Assembly: GCF_012184425.1 (NCBI RefSeq)
Contig: NZ_VTOW01000002.1
Location: 248,001 to 312,000 of the forward strand
Length of the DNA: 64,000 bases
Source of the DNA: Candidatus Manganitrophus noduliformans
GTDB lineage: Bacteria > Nitrospirota > Nitrospiria > SBBL01 > Manganitrophaceae
Direction of reading: 5' to 3'
Within the stretch, counting starts at the first letter, position 1. Each line of letters begins with the position of its first letter. Positions 54,113-64,000 of this stretch are shown here, piece by piece. The translations under genes were made by a program, and so were the position numbers. The notes under the pieces were generated by a model. It was given only the letters and a program-made list of their open reading frames with translations. It searched no databases and was not told the origin of the DNA.

Positions 54113-54563
54113 TTCGAAAGAGATCGAGATCGACCAGCGGACCCTTCGAAGAAAGCCGTCCTTGAATCCGCGCCTCCCGCTTCATCCCCACCTTCTCGAG
54201 AACGCGGATCGATCCGATGTTGTTCGGAAGCGATTTGGCTTCCACGATCGCCAGGCCCATCCCCTCGAAGCCGAAATCGACGACGGCCCGGCAGGCCTCG
54301 GTCATGTAGCCGCGGCCGGTATGGATGTTCATCAGGATAAATCCGACCTCCGCCAAACGCGTCTCACGGTCCCATCCGATATAGCCGATCGTCCCGATCG
54401 GCTCTTCGCTCTCTTTTAAATAAATCTTCCAGTTGCTGGGAAGACCGGGCAATGCTTGCGCGGCGGCGTCGCGGCCGTCCGAAACGAAAACCGGTTGAAC
54501 CGCATCGTCCGGGCCGGCGAGAGAGAGACGTTCCGTTTTCAGAACAGGGGGGGTCCAGGGCAT
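54072..54563 (-). CDS. GNAT-family (RimJ/RimL-like) N-acetyltransferase
   Basis: 163 residues from the ATG at 54563 (GAGGACCCG upstream); longer starts exist at 54596 and 54671. The acetyl-CoA loop reads HTGRGYMTEACRAVVDFGF, and the RimJ/L hallmarks LPNNIGSIRVLEKVGMKREA and LKTERLSLAGPDD are present. The substrate could be a protein N-terminus or a small amine. Confidence 0.82.
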   Translation of the reverse strand: MPWTPPVLKTERLSLAGPDDAVQPVFVSDGRDAAAQALPGLPSNWKIYLKESEEPIGTIGYIGWDRETRLAEVGFILMNIHTGRGYMTEACRAVVDFGFEGMGLAIVEAKSLPNNIGSIRVLEKVGMKREARIQGRLSSKGPLVDLDLFRIKKEAWSSGRSFR

Positions 54564-54718
54564 CGGGTCCTCACGAATAGAATAAAAAGGGAGCATGCCG
54601 GCGCCATTGTTCCATACTTCTTTCCGTCTATCAAGAGGGAACGGCCCTTCCGTAGGGCGTTGCCCCCCCATTGTAGTCCCTTTGTCGCTATGTTAATAAT
54701 GATTTATATGGATAGGTG

Positions 54719-56932
54719 ATGCGAGAGAACGAAGAGAAAAAACAGAACCGCGATGAACCCAAAGGAGCGCTACGACGGCTAGCCGAGATCCAATCGATCG
54801 CCGAGACGACCCTTTCCAACCTCAGCCTCGACCATTTCCTCAATAATTTAGTCGGTCGGGTCCAGCAAATTTTTATGGCCGATACGGTCGCGATCCTCTT
54901 GCTCGATGAAGAGAGCCGGACGCTCGCGGTCCGGGCCGCCTATGGATTGGAAGAAGAGGTGGATCGGGTCCGAATTCCGGTCGGACAGGGGGTGGCCGGA
55001 CGGATCTTTTCGGAACGGAGATCACTCATCATCGACGACCTCTCGAAGGTCGAGGTCGCAAGCCCCATCCTCCGGGAAAAGGGGGTTCGCTCCCTCCTGG
55101 GAGCGCCACTTCGGGTCCAGGACCATCTCATGGGGGTGATTCACGTCGGATGTTTCCGCCCACGGCGATTCGGCGAGGAAGAGCGGCGTCTGCTCGAGCT
55201 GATCGCCGAGCAGGTCGGGCTCGCCACGGAACATGCGCGGCTTTACGAGGCCGAGTGGCACTCCCGCGCCAGCGCGCAGGCCGCCGAGCGGCGCTACCGG
55301 GCGCTGGTCGACGGCCTCGATCATAGCATCGTCTGGGAGGCGGACGCGGCGGCAAACCGTTTTTTCTTTGTCAGCTCCCGCGCGGAGATGATTCTCGGAT
55401 ACCCCGTGGAACAATGGTTGACCGAGCCCCGGTTTTGGGAAGCCCGTCTTCATCCGGCCGATCGGGAAAATGTCCTGAAGGAATTCCAGAAACTGGTTTC
55501 CGAGGGAAAAGACCGGCGGTTCGACCATCGCATGATCGCCGCCGACGGCCGCGCCGTCTGGTTTCACACCGGAATGAGCCTCAGCGGCGTGACGGATACG
55601 GGAACGTTCATCCACGGCATCTCGATGGACATCACGCCGCTCAAGCAGGTGGAGGAGGAGACCCGAGCGCGGGAGGCCCAACAGGGGGCGGTCGCGGCGT
55701 TAGGACAGCGCGCCCTGGAAGGGACCGATGTCGCGACGCTGATGAATCAAGCGGTCGCCCTGGTCGCTCGATGCCTGGAAGTCGAATACACTAAAATTTT
55801 AGAGCTCCTTCCCGACGGGAAACGCCTTCTTCTGCGTGCCGGCGTCGGATGGAAGGAGGATTCGGTCGGTCGCGCGACGGTGGACACCCGGCCCGACTCT
55901 CAAGCCGGTTATACCCTCCTCTCCAAAACGCCGGTGATCACCGAGGATCTCCGGAAGGAGAAACGATTTACCGGCGCGGCGCTTTTGGACGCGCATCAAG
56001 TCGTCAGCGGGATGACGGTGCTGATTCAGGGACGCGATCGGCCGTTCGGCGTGTTGGGAGCGCACACGATAAAACGGCGCGCTTTTAAAGAAGAGGATAT
56101 TCACTTTCTCCAAGGGGTCGCCAACGTATTGACAAACGCGATCGAGCGCAAACAGATCGAAGAGACGCTCCGTCAGAAAACGACGGAGGCGGAGGAGGCC
56201 AATCGTCTGAAATCGAGGCTCGTCTCCATCGTCTCCCATGAGTTGAGAACGCCGCTCAACGCAATCATCGGCTACAGTTCGCTGTTGAAAGATCCCCGTT
56301 TCCAGAAGGACCCCGCAAAGCTGAAGGAGATGCAGGAGCGGATCTATGAAAATTCGAGGACCCTTCTCGAGCTCATCAACCGGATTCTGGATGTCAGCAA
56401 GATCGAAGCGGGACAGCGGGAGCTCTCGCTTGAACTGGAGCCGGTCTCCGTTTCCGATGCCGCTCGTCGGGCTGTGAGCAACCTCAACCCGATGGGGGAT
56501 CAAAAGGGATTGAGTATGGAATTCATCGATGACGCTTCGGCGCCGACGATTCAATCCGATCCCGCGAAGCTCAAGCAGATCCTCACCAACTTGATCTCCA
56601 ACGCAATCAAGTACACCGAGCAAGGCTCGGTGGCCGTGCGCATTCGCCATCAGCCCGAAGAAAAGAAGGTCTGCGTGGAGGTCAGCGACACCGGGAGGGG
56701 GATCGCCGAGGAGGACCTCCCTCACCTCTTCGAGCCCTATTATCACGTCGTGGCGACAGAGTCCGCCCCCCATAAAGGGACCGGGCTCGGCTTATCGATC
56801 GTCAAGAGATTGGTCGAAGCGCTGGGGGGAACGGTCGATGTCGCCAGCCAGGTCGGAAGCGGCTCCATCTTCACCGTCCGATTGCCCTATCAGATCCCGA
56901 AGAAAGAGGACTCCTCCTCGCAAAAAGAATGA
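54719..56932 (+). CDS. Soluble sensor histidine kinase GAF-PAS-GAF
   Basis: 737 residues with no membrane segment. GAF 1 (about 20-178), PAS (about 190-310, ending GISMDITPLKQVEEE), GAF 2 (about 325-480), then a dimerisation domain with His507 (SIVSHELRTPL) and an ATPase domain with DTGRGIAEED and GTGLGLSIVKR. Cytoplasmic sensing of redox, gas or a nucleotide is likely; no heme Cys/His motif stands out. It faces the MASE1 kinase gene tail to tail with 13 bases between. Confidence 0.9.
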   Translation: MRENEEKKQNRDEPKGALRRLAEIQSIAETTLSNLSLDHFLNNLVGRVQQIFMADTVAILLLDEESRTLAVRAAYGLEEEVDRVRIPVGQGVAGRIFSERRSLIIDDLSKVEVASPILREKGVRSLLGAPLRVQDHLMGVIHVGCFRPRRFGEEERRLLELIAEQVGLATEHARLYEAEWHSRASAQAAERRYRALVDGLDHSIVWEADAAANRFFFVSSRAEMILGYPVEQWLTEPRFWEARLHPADRENVLKEFQKLVSEGKDRRFDHRMIAADGRAVWFHTGMSLSGVTDTGTFIHGISMDITPLKQVEEETRAREAQQGAVAALGQRALEGTDVATLMNQAVALVARCLEVEYTKILELLPDGKRLLLRAGVGWKEDSVGRATVDTRPDSQAGYTLLSKTPVITEDLRKEKRFTGAALLDAHQVVSGMTVLIQGRDRPFGVLGAHTIKRRAFKEEDIHFLQGVANVLTNAIERKQIEETLRQKTTEAEEANRLKSRLVSIVSHELRTPLNAIIGYSSLLKDPRFQKDPAKLKEMQERIYENSRTLLELINRILDVSKIEAGQRELSLELEPVSVSDAARRAVSNLNPMGDQKGLSMEFIDDASAPTIQSDPAKLKQILTNLISNAIKYTEQGSVAVRIRHQPEEKKVCVEVSDTGRGIAEEDLPHLFEPYYHVVATESAPHKGTGLGLSIVKRLVEALGGTVDVASQVGSGSIFTVRLPYQIPKKEDSSSQKE

Positions 56933-56945
56933 ATCCTATCACACA

Positions 56946-58640
56946 TCACCCCTTGAACCGGTAGGGCAAATAGAGGGTGAAGGTCGATCCTTTTCCCCGC
57001 TCGCTGGTCGCCTGAATCTCCCCCTTCAGCAGATCCACCAGCTCCTTTACAATCGCCAGCCCCAAACCGGTCCCCCCGAATTCCCGCGTCAACGTTCCAT
57101 CGACCTGATGGAACGCCTCGAAGATTTTCGGGAGCTCCTCCGCCGGGATGCCGATGCCGGTATCATGCACCGCAATCTCCACCCCTCCCCGTTCAGGACG
57201 ATCCTTCAACATGATTCGAATCTCCCCCTCTTCGGTAAATTTGATCGCATTTGAGAGAAGATTCGAGAAAACCTGTTTGATCCGGTTGGGATCGGACTCG
57301 ATCGTCGGGATACGCCCTGAGAGATTCAGGCGGGTCGACAACGATTTCTTCTCGACCAGCGGTTTCAATCCCTCCAACACATCTTCCAGCAGAGGGACCA
57401 TCTCCACCGGTTGCAGCTCCAGCGCCAGCTTCCCCGACTCGATCTTGGAAAAGTCCAACAGATTGTTGATTAAATTGAGCAGTTCATCGGAGTTTCTCAG
57501 CACCCTCTCCAGCGGCATTTTTTGATTCTCTTGAAGCGGACCGTACGTCTCCCCCAGAAGGAGATGCGCAAATCCGATAATGCTGTTGAGGGGGGTGCGC
57601 AGCTCGTGCGAAACGTTCGAGAGGAGCTGCGACTTCAACCGGCTCGCCTCCTGCGCTTCCATCGTTCTCTCCCTGAGCGCTTCTTCCGCTTGTCTCTCCT
57701 CTGAAATGATCGCGGCGAGCGACAATGCCATCACCGTCATCGTCCCCATAAACGCCTGCAGCAGGAGGAGCGATTCATTCGGATCGCCCGTAAAAAAGGG
57801 TCCGAACCCGCGGAGCGTTCCGACCGCGGCGACCCCCGACATGACAAAAGCGGCGGTCACCGTCCCGCGCCGGCCGAGCCGAAACGCCGCCCAGAGAAGA
57901 AGGGGGACGGTCAGGTATTCGAGCGGATAATGCTTCGTCCTGAAGGGAAACCATCCGCCGAAGACGATCTGGCCGACGACAAAGACGAGGGCGAGCACAA
58001 GAAGAAGCTCAAAAAAGCGCCTTCCCGTGACGCCGGTGAGACCCCTTTCGGCCCAGAGGAAAATCAACGGCGCCACGATCAGAATACTGACCATATCGCC
58101 GAGCCACCAGGTCAGCCAGACCGGCGCGTACTGATTCCAGGAGGCAAAGCCTCCCAAAGTCAGGCTGGTGACGCCGAAAGTCGCGCTGAGGGTCGTGCTG
58201 AAGAAAGCGGCGAGAAGAACATACTTGAAAACATCTTGCGGCCGGTCGAATGCATGGCGGCCGTTGGCGAACCGCTGAACCAGCCAGGCGCCGACCAGCG
58301 CCTCCAGCGTATTGCCGGCCGCGATGCCGAGCGACGTCGCAACCGACCCCGCCGTCGTCACGTTGGCCAGAAAGGCCCCGAGGAAGATCCCCGGCCAGAC
58401 GCGGTATCCGAAGAACAGAACGGCGGCCAGCGCAATCCCCGCGGGGGGCCAAACCGCCGACGCATTCTCATGAAGAAAAGCCAACATCAAGCCGAGCTTG
58501 CCGGCGACGAAATAGACGCCGGCAAGCCCCAGGCTCATCGCTGCATTTGAAAAGGAGATCCTCATCTTATCGGTCGTTCCAGGCCGCTGATTCGGAAGTC
58601 CGAGCGGAGAAGCGGCCGATTGTATCGCGCGTTGCGCCAT
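56946..58640 (-). CDS. Sensor histidine kinase with MASE1 membrane domain
   Basis: 564 residues. Residues about 30-310 form the eight- to nine-helix MASE1 input (LGLMLAFLHENASAVWPPAG, WWLGDMVSILIVAPL), followed by a short coiled coil. The kinase has His345 (NVSHELRTPLNS) and an ATPase domain with DTGIGIPAEE and GTGLGLAIVKE. No receiver is attached. The ligand is unknown. Confidence 0.92.
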   Translation of the reverse strand: MAQRAIQSAASPLGLPNQRPGTTDKMRISFSNAAMSLGLAGVYFVAGKLGLMLAFLHENASAVWPPAGIALAAVLFFGYRVWPGIFLGAFLANVTTAGSVATSLGIAAGNTLEALVGAWLVQRFANGRHAFDRPQDVFKYVLLAAFFSTTLSATFGVTSLTLGGFASWNQYAPVWLTWWLGDMVSILIVAPLIFLWAERGLTGVTGRRFFELLLVLALVFVVGQIVFGGWFPFRTKHYPLEYLTVPLLLWAAFRLGRRGTVTAAFVMSGVAAVGTLRGFGPFFTGDPNESLLLLQAFMGTMTVMALSLAAIISEERQAEEALRERTMEAQEASRLKSQLLSNVSHELRTPLNSIIGFAHLLLGETYGPLQENQKMPLERVLRNSDELLNLINNLLDFSKIESGKLALELQPVEMVPLLEDVLEGLKPLVEKKSLSTRLNLSGRIPTIESDPNRIKQVFSNLLSNAIKFTEEGEIRIMLKDRPERGGVEIAVHDTGIGIPAEELPKIFEAFHQVDGTLTREFGGTGLGLAIVKELVDLLKGEIQATSERGKGSTFTLYLPYRFKG

Positions 58641-58659
58641 GTGAACACTTCATGCCCTC

Positions 58660-58665
58660 ATTATA
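58660..58665 (-). promoter_or_regulatory. TATAAT box before the MASE1 kinase
   Basis: A perfect -10 hexamer 20 bases before the kinase start; the -35 region (TATCCA at 58688-58683 after 17 bases) is poor. Confidence 0.3.
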
Positions 58666-58991
58666 AAGCCGGAATGACGGTATGGATAGAGGCCGAAAGC
58701 GGCAAGGAAGCCGATCGCGGAGAGCGCCCTCCGACGGGGATCAGACCGTCGCCTTCGATCTCCAAGAATAATCATTTAAATTCCGGAAAGCAATAGCGCC
58801 GGCGGGAAACATTCCGGCCCGGGAATAAAGACGATCTCGCGCCAAGAAGAAACCCGGAAGAGACAACCAGGGCCGCGCGCGGCAGCCGCCCGTCATACGG
58901 AAGGAGATCATCATCCCGGCTGATTGTCTCCTCCCTCCCGATCCTCCTACAATGAGGGAATAAATCTGAGCCGTTAGGGATGATCTGAACA
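58666..58991. other. Intergenic region before the nuo operon
   Basis: About 330 bases with no gene that I can support. It separates the divergent MASE1 kinase and nuoA, and holds a candidate nuo promoter near its right end. Confidence 0.5.
58924..58953 (+). promoter_or_regulatory. Putative nuo operon promoter
   Basis: TTGTCT (58924-58929), 18 bases, then TACAAT (58948-58953), 39 bases before nuoA. Confidence 0.42.
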
Positions 58992-59384
58992 ATGACTCTT
59001 TGGCCGTTGGGCGCTTATTTCCTCCTCGTTGTCTTCCTGGTCGCCGGGATGCTTCTCCTTTCCCATCTCTTGGGAGAGCGTCATCGCGACCTTGCCACCG
59101 ACATTCCCTACGAATCGGGAATTATTCCGACCGGCACGGCGGAGGCTCGCTTCTCCGCCAAATTCTATCTGATCGCCATGTTCTTCGTGATCTTCGATCT
59201 GGAAGCGGTCTTCATCTTCGCCTGGGCGGTGGCGGCCCGCGAGCTCGGCTGGCTCGGCTACGGGGAAATCGCCCTCTTCATCGGCATCTTGCTTGCGGCG
59301 CTGGTCTACCTTGCGCGTCTCGGCGCCCTCGATTGGGGATCGCCCCGATGGTACTCAAGTCCCGATGGCACTCAAGATAGATAA
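58992..59384 (+). CDS. nuoA: NADH-quinone oxidoreductase subunit A
   Basis: 130 residues, three helices. Contains the conserved loop DIPYESGIIPTGTAEARFSAKFYLIA, with the quinone-channel Glu and Arg/Lys, and IFDLEAVFIFAWAV in helix 2. It is part of the membrane arm near the quinone site and opens the nuo operon. Confidence 0.94.
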   Translation: MTLWPLGAYFLLVVFLVAGMLLLSHLLGERHRDLATDIPYESGIIPTGTAEARFSAKFYLIAMFFVIFDLEAVFIFAWAVAARELGWLGYGEIALFIGILLAALVYLARLGALDWGSPRWYSSPDGTQDR

Positions 59385-59393
59385 GGAGCAACG

Positions 59394-60074
59394 ATGGCCT
59401 GGTGGTCCCGCAAGCCCGATTCGAGAGAAAAGGAGCTCAGCCACAACCATACTTCCATAAATGACTCGGTCCGGGGCAATTTCGCGCTCGCCCGGCTGGA
59501 AGATCTGGTCGCGTGGGGTCGGAAGAACTCGATCTGGCCGTTTAACTTCGGCCTCTCCTGCTGCTACGTGGAGATGGCGACCAGCCTGACGAGCAAATAC
59601 GACATCGCCCGGTTCGGCGCCGAGGTGATCCGCGGAACCCCCCGGGAAGCCGATGTCATCGTCATCTCGGGAACGGTCTTCTACAAGGCGTCGCCGATGA
59701 TCAAGTTGCTCTACCAGCAGATGATGGCGCCCCGTTGGGTGATCGCGATGGGATCGTGCGCCTGCTCGGACGGGATGTTCGACGTCTACAGCGTCATCCA
59801 GGGGGTCGATAAATTTCTCCCGGTCGATGTCTACGTCACCGGCTGCCCCCCCCGTCCCGACAGCCTGATGGAAGGACTTCTTTTGCTTCAAGAAAAAGTC
59901 GGAAACGAGCGGCGGCCGCTCAGCTGGGTGATCGGCCCGCAGGGGGTGGAGCAGCCGGTCTTTCCCGCCCAGCGCGAATTAAAGGGTCCGAAGCGCCGGC
60001 GGATCGGCCGGCTCACCCCGCCCGATTACGCGTCGCACGATCTCTACCGGGAAGGCCACGATGCAAACCGTTGA
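59394..60074 (+). CDS. nuoB: NADH-quinone oxidoreductase subunit B (cluster N2)
   Basis: 226 residues, longer than usual by a C-terminal basic tail (about 185-226). N2 ligands are the tandem Cys pair in GLSCCYVEM, the Cys in GSCACSDG and the Cys in TGCPPRP. It passes electrons to quinone. Its end overlaps nuoCD by 14 bases. Confidence 0.95.
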   Translation: MAWWSRKPDSREKELSHNHTSINDSVRGNFALARLEDLVAWGRKNSIWPFNFGLSCCYVEMATSLTSKYDIARFGAEVIRGTPREADVIVISGTVFYKASPMIKLLYQQMMAPRWVIAMGSCACSDGMFDVYSVIQGVDKFLPVDVYVTGCPPRPDSLMEGLLLLQEKVGNERRPLSWVIGPQGVEQPVFPAQRELKGPKRRRIGRLTPPDYASHDLYREGHDANR

Positions 60075-61809
60075 TCTCGCCCTCAACGAGGCGATTCAAG
60101 CGCAAGCCGGTCCGGCGCTCCTGGCAACGCAGCCGACGGTCGATCGGATACCGACCTTCTGGATCACCAAAGAGAAGATCCACGATCTGCTCCGGTACGT
60201 GAAGAACGAAATCGACCGGCCCTACAAGATGCTCTATGATCTGACCGGCATCGACGAGCGGGGCCGATCGCACCGCGAAGGACAGCCCGACAGCGACTTC
60301 ACGGCGGTTTATCATCTCTACTCCTTCGGCCGGAATGCTTATCTTCGCTTCAAGGTCCCTTTGCCGGAGAAACGCCCCTCCGTCCCGACGATCACCGACC
60401 TCTGGCCGGCGGCCGATTGGTACGAGCGGGAGACGTGGGACCTCGTCGGCATCCGCTTCGACGGCCATCCGCATCTGGTCCGGCTGATCATGCCCCGCGA
60501 TTGGGAAGGCCATCCCCTTCGAAAGGATCATCCCTCTCATGGAACCGAGCTCGGTCTGAACATGCCCGATCAAAAAATGATGGAGGAGCAGGAGCAGCTT
60601 CAATTCGACCCGGAAGAGTGGGGGATGAAGCGGAGCAGCGACGGGACCGATTTTCTCTTCTTGAATCTCGGCCCGCACCATCCCGGCACCCACGGCGTGT
60701 TGCGGGTGGTCTTGCAGCTCGACGGCGAGATCATCATCGACGCGGTCCCCGATATCGGCTTTCACCACCGGGCGCAGGAGAAGGTCGCCGAGCGGCAGAC
60801 CTGGCACACCTACCTCCCCTACACCGACCGGGTCGATTACCTCTCCGGGGTGATCAACAACATGGCTTATCTTTCGTCGGTGGAGCAGCTCGCCGGAATC
60901 GAGATCCCCCTGCGGGCTCAGGTCATCCGGGTGATGATGTGCGAGCTCTACCGGATCGCGAACCATTTCGTCTGGCTCGGGACCTTTTCCCAGGATGTCG
61001 GCCAGCTCTCTCCGGTTTTTTACACCTTCAACGACCGCGAGCGCGCCTTCTACATCGCCGAGGCGATCACCGGCGCGCGGATGCACCCGAATTGGTTTCG
61101 GATGGGGGGAACGGCGCAAGATCTGCCGATCGGATGGGAAGATCTCTTCCGCGATTTCATCAACTACCTTCCGCCGCGGCTCGACGAATACGAGCGGGAG
61201 ATCGTCAAAAACCGGATCTTCAAAGCGAGGACGAAGGGGATCGGCCGGACGACCGTCGACGAGGCGATCGAGTGGGGAATGACCGGGCCGAACCTGCGCG
61301 CCTGCGGATTGGGATGGGACTTTCGAAAAGCGCACCCCTATTCCGGTTATGACCAATTCGAATTCGATATCCCGATCGGGAAGAACGGCGACAGCTACGA
61401 TCGCGCCACCGTCCGGATCGAAGAGATGCGCCAGAGCCTGCGGATCATCGACCAGTGCGTCCGGAACATGCCCGACGGCCCCTATAAGGCGATCCATCCG
61501 CTCGCCACCCCGCCGCCGAAACCGAAAACGATGCACGATATCGAGACGCTGATCGCCCATTTCCTCACCGTCAGCTGGGGGCCGGTGATCCCCCCCGGCG
61601 AGGCGCTCGGAGCGATCGAAGCGAGCAAGGGAAACAACGGCTATTACCTGATCAGCGACGGGAGCACGACGCCGTACCGGAACCGGATCCGGACCCCCTC
61701 TTTCCCCCACATGCAGATGCTTCCCCTTCTTTGCCGGGGTCTGACCGTCTCCGATCTGATCGCTATCTTCGGAAGCGTCGATTTTGTTTTGGCGGATGTG
61801 GACAAATAA
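60061..61809 (+). CDS. nuoCD: NADH-quinone oxidoreductase fused subunits C and D
   Basis: 582 residues. Residues about 30-170 are NuoC (30 kDa: [30 protein letters not shown]). About 195-582 are NuoD (49 kDa) with [14 protein letters not shown] and the quinone-site His, and [19 protein letters not shown]. The C-D fusion occurs in many bacteria. It builds the quinone-binding connecting module. Confidence 0.95.
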   Translation: MQTVDLALNEAIQAQAGPALLATQPTVDRIPTFWITKEKIHDLLRYVKNEIDRPYKMLYDLTGIDERGRSHREGQPDSDFTAVYHLYSFGRNAYLRFKVPLPEKRPSVPTITDLWPAADWYERETWDLVGIRFDGHPHLVRLIMPRDWEGHPLRKDHPSHGTELGLNMPDQKMMEEQEQLQFDPEEWGMKRSSDGTDFLFLNLGPHHPGTHGVLRVVLQLDGEIIIDAVPDIGFHHRAQEKVAERQTWHTYLPYTDRVDYLSGVINNMAYLSSVEQLAGIEIPLRAQVIRVMMCELYRIANHFVWLGTFSQDVGQLSPVFYTFNDRERAFYIAEAITGARMHPNWFRMGGTAQDLPIGWEDLFRDFINYLPPRLDEYEREIVKNRIFKARTKGIGRTTVDEAIEWGMTGPNLRACGLGWDFRKAHPYSGYDQFEFDIPIGKNGDSYDRATVRIEEMRQSLRIIDQCVRNMPDGPYKAIHPLATPPPKPKTMHDIETLIAHFLTVSWGPVIPPGEALGAIEASKGNNGYYLISDGSTTPYRNRIRTPSFPHMQMLPLLCRGLTVSDLIAIFGSVDFVLADVDK

Positions 61810-61849
61810 ATCAATTAGGAATCAAACATAAACAAGATGCGGAGAAAAC

Positions 61850-62314
61850 ATGTTGAGTCCGGAAGAACGAAGGGAGATTGAGGCGGAGCTTCCTCTCTAC
61901 CCCAACAAGCAGGCCGTTTGCATCGATGCGATGCAGATCGTTCAGAAACACCGCGGGTGGGTCCCCGACGAGGCAATCCAGGATGTCGCATCCCTGCTCG
62001 ACATGGCCCCCGATGAGCTCGACGGGATCGCCACCTTCTATAATCGAATCTTCCGCAGGCCGGTCGGCCGGCATGTGCTGCTTCTCTGCGACAGCGTCAG
62101 CTGCTGGGTGATGGGATATGAACGGGTTCGGGCGCATCTCATGGAGCGGCTCGGCGTCGGTCTCGGCCAGACCACCGCCGACAATCGATTCACCTTTTTG
62201 CCGAACGTCTGTCTCGGCGCCTGCGACCGGGCGCCGGTGATGATGGTGAATGAGGACCTTCATGCCGACTTAACAACGGAGAAAATCGACACCCTCCTGG
62301 AGGATTATAAATAA
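61850..62314 (+). CDS. nuoE: NADH-quinone oxidoreductase subunit E (2Fe-2S)
   Basis: 154 residues of the thioredoxin-like 24-kDa type. The 2Fe-2S Cys ligands lie in LLCDSVSCW and NVCLGACDRAP. It forms the NADH-input module with NuoF. Confidence 0.93.
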   Translation: MLSPEERREIEAELPLYPNKQAVCIDAMQIVQKHRGWVPDEAIQDVASLLDMAPDELDGIATFYNRIFRRPVGRHVLLLCDSVSCWVMGYERVRAHLMERLGVGLGQTTADNRFTFLPNVCLGACDRAPVMMVNEDLHADLTTEKIDTLLEDYK

Positions 62315-62315
62315 G

Positions 62316-63599
62316 ATGCCCGTATTGGAAAAACCGCTCACGCAAAACATTCGCACAGACGGGACCGCGATCGACCTCGCCGCCTACGAACGGGCCGGCG
62401 GCTATCAGGGATTGAGAAAGGCGCTCCGGATGTCGCCGGAGGAGGTCCTCGAGACGGTCAAGCGCTCCGGCCTTCGGGGCCGCGGCGGCGCCGGCTTCCC
62501 GACCGGGGTGAAGTGGAGCCTGGTCCCGCGAGGCAAAGACGCTCCCCACCCGAAATATGTCGTCGCCAACGCCGATGAGATGGAGCCGGGGGCGTTCAAA
62601 GACCGGTTTCTTCTGGAAGGGGACCCGCATCAAATGATCGAAGGGATGATCATTGCCGCTTATGCGGTGGAGGCCGACGCCGCCTATATTTTTCTCCGCT
62701 GGGCGTACCGGGAGGCCGCCGTCCGTTTATCGAAAGCGATCGCCGACGCCTACAGGCATCGCTACCTCGGCAAGAACATCCTGGAGACGGGATACAACCT
62801 GGAGATGATCCTCCACGTCAGCGCCGGCCGGTATATCTGCGGCGAGGAGACGGCGCTCCTCAACGCCCTGGAGGGAAAGCGAGCCAACCCGCGGGCCAAG
62901 CCCCCTTATCCTCAGACGGTCGGGCTGTGGGGAAAGCCGACGGTCGTCAACAACGTCGAGACCTTCTGCAACGTCCCCCACATCCTGAAGAACGGTCCCG
63001 ATTGGTTCCAAAGCTTGAGCCGCACCAAAGACGCCGGGACAAAGCTCTACGGCGCGAGCGGAAAGGTGAAACGGCCCGGTCTTTGGGAGCTGCCGATGGG
63101 GACGACCGCGCGGGAGATTCTGGAAGAGCATGCGGGGGGGATGCGCGACGGCCTGCGGTTTCGAGCGGCGATCCCGGGGGGGGCTTCCACCGAGTTCATC
63201 ACCGAGCCGCACCTCGACATCCCGATGGATTTCGACGAAATCAAAAAGGCGGGAAGCCGCCTCGGCACGGCGACGCTGATCGTCCTGGACGACCGGACCT
63301 GCCCGGTCGGCATGTTGTGGAACATCGAGCAGTTCTTCGCCCAGGAGTCGTGCGGCTGGTGCACCCCCTGCTGGAGCGGCCTCTCCTGGGTGGAGCAGAT
63401 CCTGGGGGCGATGGAGCGGGGGGAGGGGGAAGAGGGCGATCTGGAGATCTTGCGGCAGCAGACGAAGTTCATGGCCCCGGGGAACACCTTCTGCGCGCTC
63501 GCCCCCGGCGCGATGGAGCCGCTGGCAAGCGGGCTGACCTATTTTCAAGAAGATTTCGAGCGGCACATCAGAGAGAAACGCTGCCCGTGGAAAAGTTAA
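62316..63599 (+). CDS. nuoF: NADH-quinone oxidoreductase subunit F (FMN, NADH site)
   Basis: 427 residues. The FMN/NADH glycine-rich loop is [16 protein letters not shown], a second nucleotide region reads [19 protein letters not shown], and the N3 4Fe-4S ligands lie in [10 protein letters not shown] plus a downstream Cys in [11 protein letters not shown]. It accepts hydride from NADH, or, in a lithotroph, could run in reverse to make NADH. It starts one base after the nuoE stop. Confidence 0.95.
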   Translation: MPVLEKPLTQNIRTDGTAIDLAAYERAGGYQGLRKALRMSPEEVLETVKRSGLRGRGGAGFPTGVKWSLVPRGKDAPHPKYVVANADEMEPGAFKDRFLLEGDPHQMIEGMIIAAYAVEADAAYIFLRWAYREAAVRLSKAIADAYRHRYLGKNILETGYNLEMILHVSAGRYICGEETALLNALEGKRANPRAKPPYPQTVGLWGKPTVVNNVETFCNVPHILKNGPDWFQSLSRTKDAGTKLYGASGKVKRPGLWELPMGTTAREILEEHAGGMRDGLRFRAAIPGGASTEFITEPHLDIPMDFDEIKKAGSRLGTATLIVLDDRTCPVGMLWNIEQFFAQESCGWCTPCWSGLSWVEQILGAMERGEGEEGDLEILRQQTKFMAPGNTFCALAPGAMEPLASGLTYFQEDFERHIREKRCPWKS

Positions 63600-63612
63600 G
63601 GTAGAGGAGTCA

Positions 63613-64000
63613 ATGGCGACGATTTACATCGACAACACGCCCTATCCGGTCAACCCCTCCCAGAACGTCCTTCAGAACGTGCTGGGACTTGGATTGAATC
63701 TGGAATACTTTTGCTGGCATCCCGCGATGGGCTCCATCGGCGCCTGCCGGCAGTGCGCGGTGAAAGCGTTCAAAGACGAGAACGATACAAACGGCAAAAT
63801 CGTGATGGCTTGCATGACCCCGGCAAGTGACGGAACGCGGATCTCGATCCTTCATCCGGAGGCCAAAACATTCCGCGCCTCGGTGATCGAGGGGCTGATG
63901 TTGAACCATCCGCACGACTGTCCCGTCTGCGACGAGGGGGGGGAGTGCCATCTCCAGGACATGACGGTGATGACCGGCCATGTCGCCCGCCGCTACCGCT
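63613..64000 (+). CDS. nuoG: NADH-quinone oxidoreductase subunit G, N-terminal part, cut by the window end
   Basis: An open frame of 129 codons running off the window, starting at an ATG after TAGAGGAGT. It begins [19 protein letters not shown]. The 2Fe-2S ligands lie in [14 protein letters not shown] and VMACMTP. The His-Cys3 4Fe-4S site is [16 protein letters not shown]. It carries the electron chain from NuoF to NuoB; the rest lies outside the window. Confidence 0.93.
   Translation, partial: MATIYIDNTPYPVNPSQNVLQNVLGLGLNLEYFCWHPAMGSIGACRQCAVKAFKDENDTNGKIVMACMTPASDGTRISILHPEAKTFRASVIEGLMLNHPHDCPVCDEGGECHLQDMTVMTGHVARRYR

Noticed and set aside
60013-61710. 565-codon minus-strand frame opposite nuoCD
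   Set aside because: nuoCD is unmistakable; the antisense frame has no recognisable features and no ribosome site.

Overview
The window is a dense bacterial chromosome segment with multiheme cytochromes, a split cytochrome b6/subunit IV quinol oxidase, a cytochrome bd-like oxidase carrying its own cytochrome c domain, and a NADH dehydrogenase cluster with fused nuoCD. From memory of these families, that mix resembles Nitrospirota, in particular lithotrophs such as Nitrospira and the manganese-oxidising Ca. Manganitrophus lineage. This placement is inferred from gene content and has not been confirmed by a search.

Region 1 (1-14.9 kb, plus strand) is a signalling island. Two paralogous hybrid sensor kinases with 7-TM input domains flank three consecutive genes. 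Each of the three has a c-di-GMP-type PilZ domain fused to a different enzyme: a heme-oxygenase-like (probably di-iron) domain, an acyl-CoA dehydrogenase, and an aldehyde dehydrogenase. The PilZ binding motifs and most catalytic residues are intact. A receiver-kinase protein follows. Parts of the island are visibly richer in A+T than the rest of the window, and a decayed receiver-domain fragment lies between two of the PilZ genes. This is the best candidate for an undescribed system: an acyl/aldehyde pathway in which every enzyme carries a c-di-GMP sensor, next to membrane receptors.

Region 2 (15-33.1 kb) is an osmotic-stress and storage-carbon block. It holds a YtxH protein and a TetR regulator behind a promoter with a palindromic operator, then glgE, treS, a glycosyltransferase, an MscS-related membrane protein, a treS-maltokinase fusion and glgB. 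Together these give the complete trehalose to maltose to maltose-1-phosphate to branched alpha-glucan route. Potassium uptake genes (trkH/trkA type), an MscS channel and an SLC13-type permease follow. REP-like palindromes lie in two of the gaps.

Region 3 (33.3-49.6 kb, minus strand) is a respiratory supercluster read from right to left. It contains a tetraheme and a monoheme cytochrome c, two NuoM/MrpD-like ion-translocating subunits, a small membrane protein and a bd-like oxidase-cytochrome c fusion. Next come four further cytochromes, one with an ethylbenzene-dehydrogenase-like heme domain. Behind a separate strong promoter follow a surface/periplasmic protein, Rieske protein, cytochrome b6, subunit IV, a 40-residue membrane protein and a tetraheme cytochrome. 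I count 16 CxxCH sites.

Region 4 (49.6-64 kb) has small housekeeping genes (SPW protein, GroES, methyltransferase, TenA, ThiD, a HAD phosphatase, GNAT), two more sensor kinases, and the start of a complex I operon nuoA-B-CD-E-F-G, with nuoG cut by the window end. I found no tRNA, rRNA, CRISPR array or insertion sequence.
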